A stretch of 64,000 nt of DNA, taken from NCBI GenBank assembly GCA_002695025.1, contig NZNV01000008.1:1-64000 (forward strand), in the 5' to 3' direction. A program made the position numbers and the translations under genes. This stretch comes from Owenweeksia sp. (GTDB lineage: Bacteria; Bacteroidota; Bacteroidia; Flavobacteriales; Schleiferiaceae). How positions within the stretch are numbered: the first letter of the stretch is position 1; each line of letters starts with the position of its first letter. The notes under the pieces were generated by a model that made no database searches, was not told where the DNA came from, and saw only the letters and a list, made by a program, of their open reading frames with translations. Shown here piece after piece: positions 18,214-26,213 of the stretch.

Positions 18214-19091
18214 TTACGGTACCCGAAGCGTTTCAGCTGATTTTCATCCTGGCGCCAGTTCTTCCGGACCTTTACGTGAAGATCCAGGAAAACCTTTTTC
18301 TTGAAAAAAGCCTCCATACGCTTTCGGGCGTCCGTTCCGGTCTTCTTGATCATTTTACCCTGGTGACCGATAATGATTCCCTTCTGGGTCTCACGCTCCA
18401 CGTATATTACAGAGCGGATGTGAATAATATCATCCGCTTCCTTGAACTCTTCCACTTCCACCTCTACGGAATAAGGGATCTCTTTCTTATAATTGAGCAG
18501 GATCTGCTCACGAATCATCTCTGAAGTGAAAAAGCGTTCATTGCGATCACTTAATGACTCCTTATCAAAATAAGGGGGCGATTCCGGCAAGAGCTCGATA
18601 AGGCGCTGTTTAAGCTCGTCAACGTTGAATTTATGAAGAGCCGCCACCGGGTAAACCTCCGCATTGGGGAACTGCTGTTTCCAATAATCCAAAAGTTCCG
18701 GTAACTGATCCTGCTGGATAAGGTCTATTTTATTTATAAGCACCAATAAAGGTTGTTGCACCTCTTTCAGCCGCTCAAAGAGCTTTTCATCCTTTAGCGC
18801 CTTCTCACCCGGCTCAGTCATATAGAGGAAAACATCCGCATCTTCAAAAATAGTCTGCACAAAATCCATCATGCTTTCCTGCAGGGCATAGGCGGGCTGT
18901 ATCACTCCCGGGGTATCCGAAAATATGATCTGGTAATCTTCCTCGTTGAGGATACCCAAAATACGGTGGCGGGTAGTTTGTGCCTTAGGTGTAGCTATAG
19001 ATAAACTCTCTCCCAGGAGAGCATTCATTAAAGTGGATTTCCCTACGTTGGGATTACCGATGATATTGACAAAACCAGATCTGTGCGCCAT
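18210..19091 (-). CDS. era: GTPase Era
   Basis: Essential GTPase that binds the 3' end of 16S rRNA and helps mature the 30S subunit. The G1 motif GNPNVGKST is at residues 12-20, with SDTPGV (G3), NKID (G4) and a C-terminal KH RNA-binding domain marked by GIIIGHQGKMIKK. The 293 residues match the family (E. coli 301). A -7 element lies 38 nt upstream. It shares 4 bp with the stop of the convergent LRR gene. Confidence 0.96.
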   Translation of the reverse strand: MAHRSGFVNIIGNPNVGKSTLMNALLGESLSIATPKAQTTRHRILGILNEEDYQIIFSDTPGVIQPAYALQESMMDFVQTIFEDADVFLYMTEPGEKALKDEKLFERLKEVQQPLLVLINKIDLIQQDQLPELLDYWKQQFPNAEVYPVAALHKFNVDELKQRLIELLPESPPYFDKESLSDRNERFFTSEMIREQILLNYKKEIPYSVEVEVEEFKEADDIIHIRSVIYVERETQKGIIIGHQGKMIKKTGTDARKRMEAFFKKKVFLDLHVKVRKNWRQDENQLKRFGYRN

Positions 19092-19129
19092 AACTTGTTA
19101 TTGTACCATTTTTGTGCCGGCTGAAGGTG

Positions 19130-19137
19130 CAAAAATA
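19130..19137 (-). promoter_or_regulatory. Putative -7 element (TATTTTTG) for era
   Basis: Exact TAnnTTTG on the minus strand, 38 nt before the era ATG, just downstream of the tRNA terminator. No TTG at -33 because the terminator stem occupies that place. Confidence 0.4.
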
Positions 19138-19139
19138 GA

Positions 19140-19164
19140 AAAAGCCGCACACTGTGCGGCTTTT
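19140..19164 (-). terminator. Intrinsic terminator of the initiator tRNA gene
   Basis: Perfect 11-bp inverted repeat, arms 19140-19150 and 19154-19164, loop of 3. It begins 9 nt after the tRNA 3' end on the minus strand and is followed by a T-rich stretch. Confidence 0.85.
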
Positions 19165-19173
19165 AATCTATTG

Positions 19174-19246
<73 letters not shown>

Positions 19247-19258
19247 TTATTGGGACGG

Positions 19259-19290
19259 CAAATATAAGCGCTTTTTGAGAACTGCCAAAA
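19259..19290 (-). promoter_or_regulatory. Promoter of the initiator tRNA gene
   Basis: Minus-strand TTTTG with TTG at 19286-19288, a 19-nt spacer, and exact TATATTTG at 19259-19266. It ends 12 nt before the tRNA 5' end. This is one of the best matches to the Bacteroidota promoter consensus in the window. Confidence 0.7.
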
Positions 19291-19390
19291 TTCCTTTGCC
19301 TATAATCTATAGCATCAAACTTCAAAACTCCTTACCCAACTAAAAAGCAACTTTCCTCGTTAATACTCATACGAACCCTAATTACTAAGA

Positions 19391-19480
19391 ATGAGAAGAT
19401 TGAGAATGATCGGAGAGATAATGCTGTATCTTCTTCTATGCCTGATACTGGCTGGTAGCTTCTTGAATTTTACCGTTTAG
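19391..19480 (+). CDS. Microprotein A, 29 residues, single membrane helix
   Basis: Short frame ATG 19391 to TAG 19478-19480 in a region otherwise without a gene. The product has a basic start (MRRLRMIGEIM) and a hydrophobic helix ending in GSFLNFTV. It aligns without gaps to microprotein B (19559): the conserved residues are G, E, Y, L, I, L, G, S, F, L and N, 11 of 22. Six of these 11 use different codons, including AGC versus TCC for Ser, which points to selection on protein. No known family recognised and no consensus promoter found. It could be a membrane-inserting regulatory peptide or toxin-like peptide; function unknown. Confidence 0.6.
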   Translation: MRRLRMIGEIMLYLLLCLILAGSFLNFTV

Positions 19481-19558
19481 CAGCCCCGGCTCATTATCTT
19501 CCAACGAACATAATCCGGGAAGGACAGTTGTTTTTAGCATATCCAAATAACACTTGAC

Positions 19559-19651
19559 ATGCTGAAAACATTTAAAGCCTTCGGAGAACTACTGATTTAC
19601 CTGACATTCTGGTTTATACTGATCGGTTCCTTCCTGAACCTTTCCATTTAA
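19559..19651 (+). CDS. Microprotein B, 30 residues, single membrane helix, paralogue of A
   Basis: Frame ATG 19559 to TAA 19649-19651. Start MLKTFKAFGELLIYL, then an aromatic-rich hydrophobic helix ending in GSFLNLSI. It is 78 nt downstream of microprotein A on the same strand and shares its GE...YL...IL.GSFLN pattern. The stop codon overlaps by 4 bp the end of the convergent response-regulator gene. The repeated architecture with silent codon differences argues against chance. Function unknown; the neighbouring two-component operon is a possible but unproven partner. Confidence 0.6.
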   Translation: MLKTFKAFGELLIYLTFWFILIGSFLNLSI

Positions 19652-20046
19652 GTATCCTTCAGGTACGTTTCAATAATAAATTGAATATTATTGTAAATGA
19701 GCGGCTTGGTAATAAATCCTTTTACCACATCATAATTATTGGCCCTTTGCTGATCTTCCTTATTCAGTGAGCTGCTCATGGCAAAGATGAGAGAGTTCTT
19801 ATGACTGAAATGCTCCACATATCGATCCAGGAACTCAAATCCATCCAAAAGAGGCATGTAGATATCCAGTAAAATTACATCCGGAAAACTCTGACCCTTT
19901 TTATCAAGTTCATCAAGGTGCTTCAACGCATCCTCACCATCCGGGAACAACTTCACCTCAGCTTCTGAATAATTGCGCAGAATGATGTTCTTCAGCACAA
20001 AGCTGTTAACGTGGTCATTATCAACAATCATCAGACCTAAAGGCAT
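19648..20046 (-). CDS. Stand-alone receiver-domain response regulator (CheY-like)
   Basis: A 132-residue protein made only of a receiver domain. The acidic pair is D9/D11, the phosphorylated aspartate D61 lies in VILLDIYMP, and the switch Ser and Lys are in FAMSSS and ITKPL. With no output domain it probably works by protein contact or as a phosphate sink. It starts 3 nt after the AraC-type regulator and is third in the operon behind the kinase. Confidence 0.88.
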   Translation of the reverse strand: MPLGLMIVDNDHVNSFVLKNIILRNYSEAEVKLFPDGEDALKHLDELDKKGQSFPDVILLDIYMPLLDGFEFLDRYVEHFSHKNSLIFAMSSSLNKEDQQRANNYDVVKGFITKPLIYNNIQFIIETYLKDT

Positions 20047-20049
20047 AGC

Positions 20050-20790
20050 TTATATTTCAGCGGTTTTAGAAGGAGCAATACCATACTTTTCTTTGTAGGC
20101 CTTACCGAAATAACTCATGCTCTTGAACCCCAAAGCATAGGAGACTTCGAAGATGGATTTGTCTCCTTTTTCCAGCATGTGTTTAGCTTTGGTAAGCCTG
20201 AAATCGTTCAGGTATTTAATCGGGGTCATACCGGTCAGCCTTTTGATCTCGCGCTCCAGTTTGGAAGGTGTCATATTCATCATCTCCGCAATTTCAGGAA
20301 TGGAAAAGTTACGGAACTTAAAATGATTTACCAGGAGTGCTTCCATGTGGGACAAGAGCGGATCCTTTACTCCAAACTCGTGGTGTATGGGTGCAGACTT
20401 ATCGTAAACGTTGCGAAGCACCTCCCGGGAGTGCAAAAGGTTGTTTATACGGGAAAGAAGTATGTCAAACTTAAAAGGTTTAACGATGTAATCATCTGCC
20501 CCAAAGTTGAAGCCTTCTATTTTGCGTTCATCTTCTCCCAGCGCGGTAAGCAATATGATAGGAATATGGCGGGTGCTCTTATTCTGTTTGAGTTCATCTA
20601 CCAACTCATAGCCGGAGGCTTCCGGCATCATAATATCACTGATAATAATGTCAGGGACATCCAGTTTGGCCCGGTCAATTCCATCACGGCCATTGGTGGC
20701 CGTGACTATTTCAAAATGATCCTCGAGAAGCGTTACCATAGTGGCAAGCAACTTCTCGTTGTCTTCAACAATCAGTAGTTTCTTTTTCAT
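20050..20790 (-). CDS. Response regulator with AraC-type DNA-binding domain
   Basis: A 246-residue transcription factor. Receiver domain at residues 1-120 with D52 in IIISDIMMP and the switch Lys in YIVKPF. An AraC/XylS helix-turn-helix domain follows (about 140-246), with the second HTH in SIFEVSYALGFKSMSYFGKAYKEKYG. It is 14 nt downstream of the histidine kinase gene, the likely cognate sensor. Targets are unknown; a 15-bp palindrome just upstream of the kinase gene could be an autoregulatory site. Confidence 0.9.
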   Translation of the reverse strand: MKKKLLIVEDNEKLLATMVTLLEDHFEIVTATNGRDGIDRAKLDVPDIIISDIMMPEASGYELVDELKQNKSTRHIPIILLTALGEDERKIEGFNFGADDYIVKPFKFDILLSRINNLLHSREVLRNVYDKSAPIHHEFGVKDPLLSHMEALLVNHFKFRNFSIPEIAEMMNMTPSKLEREIKRLTGMTPIKYLNDFRLTKAKHMLEKGDKSIFEVSYALGFKSMSYFGKAYKEKYGIAPSKTAEI

Positions 20791-20804
20791 GACTTATAGC
20801 TTGG

Positions 20805-21923
20805 TTATTTCGGAAGGCTAACGGTAAAGGTACTCCCCTTGCCGGGATTACTGATTAATCCTACCTTTCCTGTATGTAAATCTACAAATTCCTTAACAAT
20901 GGCCAGTCCCACTCCGGTACCCTGCACATTGCCCACATTCTTGGCACGATAAAAAGACCGGAATATAGATGACTGCTCTTCCTCGGGTATTCCAATACCG
21001 TAATCCTTTACAATAATATCTACCTTATCCTGGCCAAATTCAACACTAATATCCACTTTTCCTTTTTTATCCGAAAACTTACATGCATTTCCTACCAGGT
21101 TTCCTATTACAAAACGAAGTAGTGTATAATCTGCCTTTATCTTTTGCGGATTGCCTTTGTGGGTAAAACTTATCCTGGCTTCCGGGTACGCCTTGCGAAT
21201 GTTCTGATCCACTACCTCCTCTATAAGTTCGGTAATATCTATTAACTCTGGGCGGAAAGAGGTTTGACCAGTAGTGAGCTTTTTGAGCTCCAGCATATCC
21301 GCGATCATATTATTCAACCGATCCACTTCTTCTTCTATGGATCCAATAGCATTTTCGAGTACTTTTTCGCTACGTTTTATGCGCAGTATCTCTATATTGG
21401 CCTGGATCACCGCCAGCGGAGTTTTAAACTCATGGCTCGCCACTGAATATAAATTGGATTTAAAACGTGATATCTCCTGCTCCTTGGACAAAGCTTCCAT
21501 AAGATCATCGGTGAGATGTACACTCTCAGTGATGTCACGTGTGCTCGTTAAAAGTGTGTAATCCTTTTGGGGATCGCGACCGAAGTAGGTAAAAGTGGTT
21601 TCCAGCCAGCGAAGGCGGCCTTCGCCATGTTCTACCTGGTAACGTATACGTGCTTCAGGGTGATCAAAAAAACGTTTCAGCGTGCTGAAGTCCATTTCAT
21701 TGATAAAATCTGCCGAGAGGAAATCGGTAAGTTTTTTCCCGATGATCTCATCCGGCTTATATCCCAATATAGCCTTACTGGAAGGAGTGGCAAAGCGTAT
21801 CGTATTCTCAGAATCGTGAATGCACACCATATCGGTGGTGTGTTCAGCGATGAGTTCAAACACCTTGTCAAATGCAGTCATTTCTTCGGGATTAACCGGT
21901 CGAAAGTAATTATCTGAATCCAT
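20805..21923 (-). CDS. Soluble PAS-domain sensor histidine kinase
   Basis: A 372-residue kinase without a transmembrane segment. A PAS/PAC sensor domain spans about residues 20-135 (AILGYKPDEIIGKKL, STRDITE). It is followed by the dimerisation/phosphoacceptor box SVASHEFKTPL with H164, then the ATPase domain with N box (LVGNACKFSDKKG), G1 (DYGIGIPEEE) and G2 (GTGVGLAIVKEF). The signal is probably intracellular. First gene of the three-gene operon with both response regulators. Confidence 0.9.
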   Translation of the reverse strand: MDSDNYFRPVNPEEMTAFDKVFELIAEHTTDMVCIHDSENTIRFATPSSKAILGYKPDEIIGKKLTDFLSADFINEMDFSTLKRFFDHPEARIRYQVEHGEGRLRWLETTFTYFGRDPQKDYTLLTSTRDITESVHLTDDLMEALSKEQEISRFKSNLYSVASHEFKTPLAVIQANIEILRIKRSEKVLENAIGSIEEEVDRLNNMIADMLELKKLTTGQTSFRPELIDITELIEEVVDQNIRKAYPEARISFTHKGNPQKIKADYTLLRFVIGNLVGNACKFSDKKGKVDISVEFGQDKVDIIVKDYGIGIPEEEQSSIFRSFYRAKNVGNVQGTGVGLAIVKEFVDLHTGKVGLISNPGKGSTFTVSLPK

Positions 21924-21940
21924 ATTTCAGAATTATTACG

Positions 21941-21955
21941 ATAACAGACTGTTAT
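21941..21955. promoter_or_regulatory. 15-bp palindrome upstream of the histidine kinase operon
   Basis: Perfect inverted repeat ATAACAG-A-CTGTTAT, centred 25 bp upstream of the kinase ATG. Size and symmetry suit a dimeric regulator. It has no T tract and a one-base centre, so it is not a terminator hairpin. Confidence 0.4.
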
Positions 21956-21987
21956 ATATTTATAATTTTTTGAGGCTTATTTAAACA

Positions 21988-22014
21988 AAAACCGCCTCAA
22001 AAAGAGGCGGTTTT
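21988..22014 (-). terminator. Intrinsic terminator of ahcY
   Basis: Perfect 11-bp inverted repeat, arms 21988-21998 and 22004-22014, loop of 5, located 21 nt after the ahcY stop. On the minus strand the second arm ends in four T residues and continues TGTTT. Confidence 0.8.
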
Positions 22015-22035
22015 ACAATCTTAAAAAAGAACAAA

Positions 22036-23352
22036 TTAATACCGATAATATTCTGGTTTAAAAGGACCTTCCTGTTCAACACCAATATATTCGGCTTGTT
22101 CAGGGGTCAGTCTCTCAAGTTCCACCCCGATCTTAGCCAAGTGCAGTTCTGCCACTTTCTCATCCAGGTGTTTGGGAAGAGTATAAACCTGGTTTTCATA
22201 CTGATCTCCTCTAACCCACAGCTCAATCTGGGCCAGCGTTTGATTGGTAAAAGAGTTAGACATTACGAAACTGGGGTGACCGGTAGCACAACCCAGGTTC
22301 ACCAGACGCCCTTGTGCCAGAAGAATCACATCGCGGCCATTCACCGTATACTTGTCCACCTGTGGTTTGATCTCCACATGGGTATTCCCATGATTTTTCT
22401 TAAGCCAGGCAACGTCAATCTCGTTATCAAAGTGGCCAATATTACACACAATGGCCTTATCCTTCATATTCTCGAAGTGTGAACCACGGATAATATCCTT
22501 ATTACCGGTGGCGGTAACAATGATGTCCGCCTCAGGAATGGCATTGTCCATACGCTTCACTTCATAGCCATCCATGGCGGCCTGCAAAGCACAGATCGGA
22601 TCTATCTCGGTAACAATAACCCGGGAACCGGCTCCACGCAGTGAAGCAGCCGTACCTTTACCCACATCACCGTAACCGGCTACAACAGCCACTTTACCGG
22701 CCATCATTACGTCCGTAGCCCTGCGGATAGCGTCCACTGCAGATTCGCGACAACCGTATTTATTATCAAACTTGGATTTGGTAACAGAATCATTCACGTT
22801 GATAGCCGGCATGGGAAGAGTTCCCTTCTTCATACGTTCGTACAGCCTGTGCACACCGGTGGTAGTTTCTTCCGAAAGGCCTTTAACACCTTCCGCCAGT
22901 TCAGGATAGCGATCCAGCACCATATTGGTAAGGTCACCACCATCATCAAGGATCATATTCAAAGGAGTACGCTCCTCCCCAAAAAACAAGGTTTGCTCAA
23001 TACACCAGTCAAATTCCTCTTCGGTCATACCCTTCCAGGCATAAACCGGGACACCGGCAGCGGCTATAGCAGCAGCGGCATGATCCTGAGTAGAATAGAT
23101 GTTACAGGAAGACCAGGTAACATCAGCACCTAATTCAACAAGTGTTTCAATAAGTACAGCTGTTTGGATGGTCATATGGAGGCAGCCGGCAATACGTGCT
23201 CCCTTGAGTGGCTTATCCTTTCCGTACTCTTCACGAAGGGACATCAGACCCGGCATTTCAGCCTCGGCCAGTTCTATCTCTCTTCTACCCCATTCAGCAA
23301 GACTAATATCTTTAACTTTGTAAGGAATATACTTTTCTACCGTTTCGTTCAT
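22036..23352 (-). CDS. ahcY: Adenosylhomocysteinase (S-adenosylhomocysteine hydrolase)
   Basis: Hydrolyses S-adenosylhomocysteine to adenosine and homocysteine, using bound NAD, in the activated methyl cycle. The 438 residues include the substrate blocks [16 protein letters not shown] and [15 protein letters not shown], the Rossmann motif GYGDVGKG, and the C-terminal KPEYYRY, all typical. It is transcribed alone from a good promoter at 23393-23421. I see no SAH or SAM riboswitch in the 40-nt leader. Confidence 0.97.
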   Translation of the reverse strand: MNETVEKYIPYKVKDISLAEWGRREIELAEAEMPGLMSLREEYGKDKPLKGARIAGCLHMTIQTAVLIETLVELGADVTWSSCNIYSTQDHAAAAIAAAGVPVYAWKGMTEEEFDWCIEQTLFFGEERTPLNMILDDGGDLTNMVLDRYPELAEGVKGLSEETTTGVHRLYERMKKGTLPMPAINVNDSVTKSKFDNKYGCRESAVDAIRRATDVMMAGKVAVVAGYGDVGKGTAASLRGAGSRVIVTEIDPICALQAAMDGYEVKRMDNAIPEADIIVTATGNKDIIRGSHFENMKDKAIVCNIGHFDNEIDVAWLKKNHGNTHVEIKPQVDKYTVNGRDVILLAQGRLVNLGCATGHPSFVMSNSFTNQTLAQIELWVRGDQYENQVYTLPKHLDEKVAELHLAKIGVELERLTPEQAEYIGVEQEGPFKPEYYRY

Positions 23353-23392
23353 TGCGTAAATAAAATAATTGAATATATTTTTTTGCGGTTTG

Positions 23393-23421
23393 CAAAGTTA
23401 CTGTAAGTTGCTTACACACAA
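23393..23421 (-). promoter_or_regulatory. Promoter of ahcY
   Basis: Minus-strand TTG at 23419-23421, an 18-nt spacer, and exact TAACTTTG at 23393-23400, 40 nt before the ahcY ATG. Divergent from the phosphopantetheinyl transferase gene. Confidence 0.65.
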
Positions 23422-23439
23422 AACTTTTTAAAAAGATTA

Positions 23440-24075
23440 ATGCCCCTCTACAAAGCCAAGTCATTTAATGGTCACCTGCATTATATTTTGTGGGAGATCC
23501 ACGAAACGGAAGATGAATTACGCAAGGATATCACCCTGCATCCCTCGGACCGTTTGCGGATGGAAAAGCTGACTCACCCTGAAAAGATCCGTGAATTCCT
23601 GGCCCTACGCTGCTGTCTGAAATATTACTTTGGCGAAAACCCTGAAGTGTTTTATACCGCAGAGGGAAAACCCTACCTGGAAAACGGCCCCCCGATTTCC
23701 TTTACCCATACCGCAGGTTTTGCCGGTTTGGTAGTAGGCAAAAAGCTACCTGTAGGACTGGACCTGGAGGTACACCGGGATAGCATAGAGCGGATTGCGC
23801 CTAAGTTCTTGCGGGATGACGAAAAAACTACTATTGACCACAACAACCGGACAGCCCATATCACCTATTATTGGGGCGCCAAGGAGGTATTGGTAAAAAT
23901 TGAAGGCAACCGCAGGCTTCACTTTAGAAAACAGTTGCGCATTTCCCCCTTTATTTATCGGGATTACGCTCACACCACGGCTGTTTTCAGCGGAGAATCA
24001 AGCCGGGCTAAATACCAGTTGTATTTTGAGAAACACCAAAACCTGTATCTCACCTACGGCTGGAAAGTGAATTGA
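23440..24075 (+). CDS. 4'-phosphopantetheinyl transferase superfamily protein
   Basis: Transfers the phosphopantetheine arm of CoA to carrier proteins. The 211 residues show the metal-binding GLDLE (D108, E110) and WGAKE (W145, K148, E149) motifs of the Sfp-type family, at the expected spacing. In Bacteroidota this gene often lies between ahcY and the GGGP synthase gene, as here. The target carrier protein cannot be told; no polyketide or peptide synthetase genes are in the window. Confidence 0.85.
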   Translation: MPLYKAKSFNGHLHYILWEIHETEDELRKDITLHPSDRLRMEKLTHPEKIREFLALRCCLKYYFGENPEVFYTAEGKPYLENGPPISFTHTAGFAGLVVGKKLPVGLDLEVHRDSIERIAPKFLRDDEKTTIDHNNRTAHITYYWGAKEVLVKIEGNRRLHFRKQLRISPFIYRDYAHTTAVFSGESSRAKYQLYFEKHQNLYLTYGWKVN

Positions 24076-24107
24076 ATTTTAATTTCCATAATTAGCACGA
24101 GGTTTAG

Positions 24108-24115
24108 TAGGTTTG
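24108..24115 (+). promoter_or_regulatory. Putative -7 element (TAGGTTTG) for the GGGP synthase operon
   Basis: Exact TAnnTTTG in the 50-bp gap after the phosphopantetheinyl transferase gene, 10 nt before the ATG at 24126. No clear -33 TTG. The leader would be only a few nucleotides long. Confidence 0.35.
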
Positions 24116-24125
24116 CGCTGTAATC

Positions 24126-24869
24126 ATGGATCGCCAGGTTTTACATATAATTTCCCAGGCCAGACAGAAGAATAAAAAGCTTCTCGCAGTACTGATAGAC
24201 CCGGATACACCGGGCGATGAGCAATTGCTGGAGATTATTGAGCATGTGAACATGTCCGGTGCTGACCTGATATTTGTGGGAGGCAGCCTGCTCACCCATG
24301 ATTCGCTGGACCAATGCCTGAAGGTGATTAAATCCAACACCAAGGCTCCCGTGATACTTTTTCCAGGCAGCGTAATGCAGATATCCCCACAAGCGGACGC
24401 TATCCTTTTTCTCTCTTTGATCTCGGGTAGAAACCCAGAACTTCTAATCGGGAACCAGGTGATTGCCGCACCCTACATCAGGCAGAGTGGCCTGGAGGTT
24501 TTACCCACTGGTTATATGCTGATAGACAGCGGCCGCCCAACCACGGCCAGCTACATGAGCAACAGTTTACCTATTCCCCACCACAAATCGGAAATTGCCG
24601 CCTGCACCGCAATGGCCGGTGAAATGCTGGGGCTCAAGCTTATTTATATGGACGGTGGCAGCGGTGCTGACAAGCACGTGAGTACAGACATGATAGAGGA
24701 GGTTCGCAAATCCGTGGATGCCCCTATAATTATTGGCGGAGGTATCCGCAACGCTGAAGCCGCACAGGATATTTGCCGCGCAGGTGCAGATGTAATTGTG
24801 GTGGGCAATGCTACTGAAAGCAACCCCGCCATTCTCAAGGAAATAGCAGAAGCTATCCATAATCTTTAA
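24126..24869 (+). CDS. Geranylgeranylglyceryl phosphate synthase (bacterial type)
   Basis: A 247-residue TIM-barrel prenyltransferase of the GGGPS/PcrB family, which joins a polyprenyl diphosphate to sn-glycerol-1-phosphate, the first step of archaeal-type ether lipids. Visible blocks are LAVLIDPDTP (N-terminal phosphate region), VGGSLLT, VILFPGS, MDGGSG, IIIGGGIRN and VVGNATE. Homologues occur in many Bacteroidota although their final product is poorly known. It heads an operon with thiamine-binding protein, pnuC and nadR-like genes, 11 nt before the next start. Confidence 0.9.
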   Translation: MDRQVLHIISQARQKNKKLLAVLIDPDTPGDEQLLEIIEHVNMSGADLIFVGGSLLTHDSLDQCLKVIKSNTKAPVILFPGSVMQISPQADAILFLSLISGRNPELLIGNQVIAAPYIRQSGLEVLPTGYMLIDSGRPTTASYMSNSLPIPHHKSEIAACTAMAGEMLGLKLIYMDGGSGADKHVSTDMIEEVRKSVDAPIIIGGGIRNAEAAQDICRAGADVIVVGNATESNPAILKEIAEAIHNL

Positions 24870-24880
24870 AAACCAACGTT

Positions 24881-25147
24881 TTGAATATTTCATTGGAAAT
24901 ATCCATGTACCCGCTTACCGAAGGGTATATTGAGGCTATTGACAACTTTCTAACCGGCCTGCACCATATAGACGGTATACAAGTACAAACCAACCCTATG
25001 AGCACCCAGGTATTTGGCGATTCCGCCCTGGTTTTTAGCGCAGTGCAAAAGGGTATCGAAAAAGTATATACGGAATTGGATCAATGTCCTTTTGTGATCA
25101 AGGTCCTGAATAAGGATGTTTCCGGGATGGAAATCAAGGACTATTGA
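24881..25147 (+). CDS. Thiamine-binding protein, MTH1187/YkoF family
   Basis: An 88-residue ferredoxin-like-fold protein of the MTH1187/YkoF family, whose members bind thiamine in the cytoplasm. The first strand reads ISLEISMYPL and the domain ends VIKVLNKDVSG. The start is a TTG at 24881; the next ATG (24905) would cut off the first strand. It overlaps pnuC by 4 bp. Its presence beside a PnuC transporter raises the question whether that transporter handles thiamine or nicotinamide riboside. Confidence 0.7.
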   Translation: MNISLEISMYPLTEGYIEAIDNFLTGLHHIDGIQVQTNPMSTQVFGDSALVFSAVQKGIEKVYTELDQCPFVIKVLNKDVSGMEIKDY

Positions 25148-25689
25148 AAAACCCTCTGAAAATATTGGAAATACTGGGTGTAGTTACAGGCTTACTATAC
25201 ACCTGGTTTCTCATAGAAGGCCAGGAGATATGTTGGCTGTTTGCCTTGGCCAGCTCCGGCATTTACCTGTACCTCTGTTTTCAGAAGCGCATTTATGCCG
25301 AATCGCTATTACAGGCATTTTACATTTTTACCGCTGTTTACGGCTGGATACACTGGAATGAAACAGATGGAGTTGTGGGCAAGCCATTGCCCTGGCAATG
25401 GCACAGCATGATCATCCTCAGCGGAACCGGCATGCTCTTTATCACCGGGTACTTGCTGAGCCGCCTCACAGATGCCGCCCAACCCTATACAGACTCCTTT
25501 ACCACGGTATTTAGTGTTTTTGCCACTCTCCTGATGATTAACCTTATCCCGGAAAACTGGTTGTACTGGATTGTAATAGACGCTGTATCCATATACCTGT
25601 ACGTAAAAAGAGGGCTCTATTTCACGGCAGGTCTTTTTGTATTGTATACGTTCCTTTCCATAAAAGGTGCCTTGGAATGGATGCTTTGA
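25144..25689 (+). CDS. PnuC-family vitamin-precursor transporter
   Basis: A 181-residue inner-membrane protein with about seven hydrophobic helices, length typical of PnuC. The helix LIPENWLYWIVIDAVSIYLYVKRG carries the NWxxW..D signature of the family, which transports nicotinamide riboside (PnuC) or thiamine (PnuT) by facilitated diffusion followed by phosphorylation. Start is TTG at 25144, overlapping the previous stop (TTGA). The downstream kinase gene overlaps by 13 bp and favours nicotinamide riboside; the upstream thiamine-binding gene favours thiamine. Confidence 0.85.
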   Translation: MKNPLKILEILGVVTGLLYTWFLIEGQEICWLFALASSGIYLYLCFQKRIYAESLLQAFYIFTAVYGWIHWNETDGVVGKPLPWQWHSMIILSGTGMLFITGYLLSRLTDAAQPYTDSFTTVFSVFATLLMINLIPENWLYWIVIDAVSIYLYVKRGLYFTAGLFVLYTFLSIKGALEWML

Positions 25690-26213
25690 AAAAAACTGTG
25701 CTCAGCGGGCCGGAAAGCAGCGGGAAATCATGGCTTAGTGAAAAACTGGCCTTACATTTTAAAGCAGAATACATCCCTGAGTACGCACGTATATATCTCC
25801 AAAAACACGGTACCAGCTATGATGAGGACATCGTTCTTCAAATAGCACAGGAGCATCAAAAATTCCAGCAGCAAGGAATGGCCAGGGCGCAGAATAAAGT
25901 TTTCCTGGATACCGATATGGTCAATTTCAGAGTGTGGTTTTGGGTGGCCTTTGGCAAAACTGATCCCTGGATAGAAAAAGCCATAGAAGAGGAATCGGAC
26001 CACCGCTACCTGGTCCTTTACCCAGACCTGCCCTGGGAGGAAGACCCTTTACGTGAACACCCCGAAGAAAGGCAATATCTTTTTGAGCGTCATCTTAGTG
26101 AAGTGGTAAGCCTGGGAAGGCCATACCGCGTGATCCGTGGTTATGGGGAACAACGGCTCAGCAATGCCATTGAGGCCACCATGGATTTATGGAGTTCACC
26201 CAAAGCCCATTAA
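25677..26213 (+). CDS. NadR-type ATPase, probable ribosylnicotinamide kinase
   Basis: A 178-residue P-loop protein with GPESSGKS at residues 11-18, FKAEYIPEYAR and FLDTDMV, matching the C-terminal kinase domain of NadR. There is no N-terminal NMN adenylyltransferase or DNA-binding domain. It would trap imported nicotinamide riboside as NMN. It overlaps pnuC by 13 bp, giving a transporter-kinase pair. A thiamine-related kinase role is less likely but not excluded. Confidence 0.8.
   Translation: MDALKKTVLSGPESSGKSWLSEKLALHFKAEYIPEYARIYLQKHGTSYDEDIVLQIAQEHQKFQQQGMARAQNKVFLDTDMVNFRVWFWVAFGKTDPWIEKAIEEESDHRYLVLYPDLPWEEDPLREHPEERQYLFERHLSEVVSLGRPYRVIRGYGEQRLSNAIEATMDLWSSPKAH

Noticed and set aside
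19391-19651. Type I toxin-antitoxin pair
   Set aside because: The two microproteins have toxin-like size, but I see no antisense RNA promoter over them and no long repeated leader; function left open.
22036-23440. Possible SAH or SAM riboswitch before ahcY
   Set aside because: The leader from the predicted promoter is only about 35-40 nt and AT-rich, too short for either aptamer, and no conserved core is seen.
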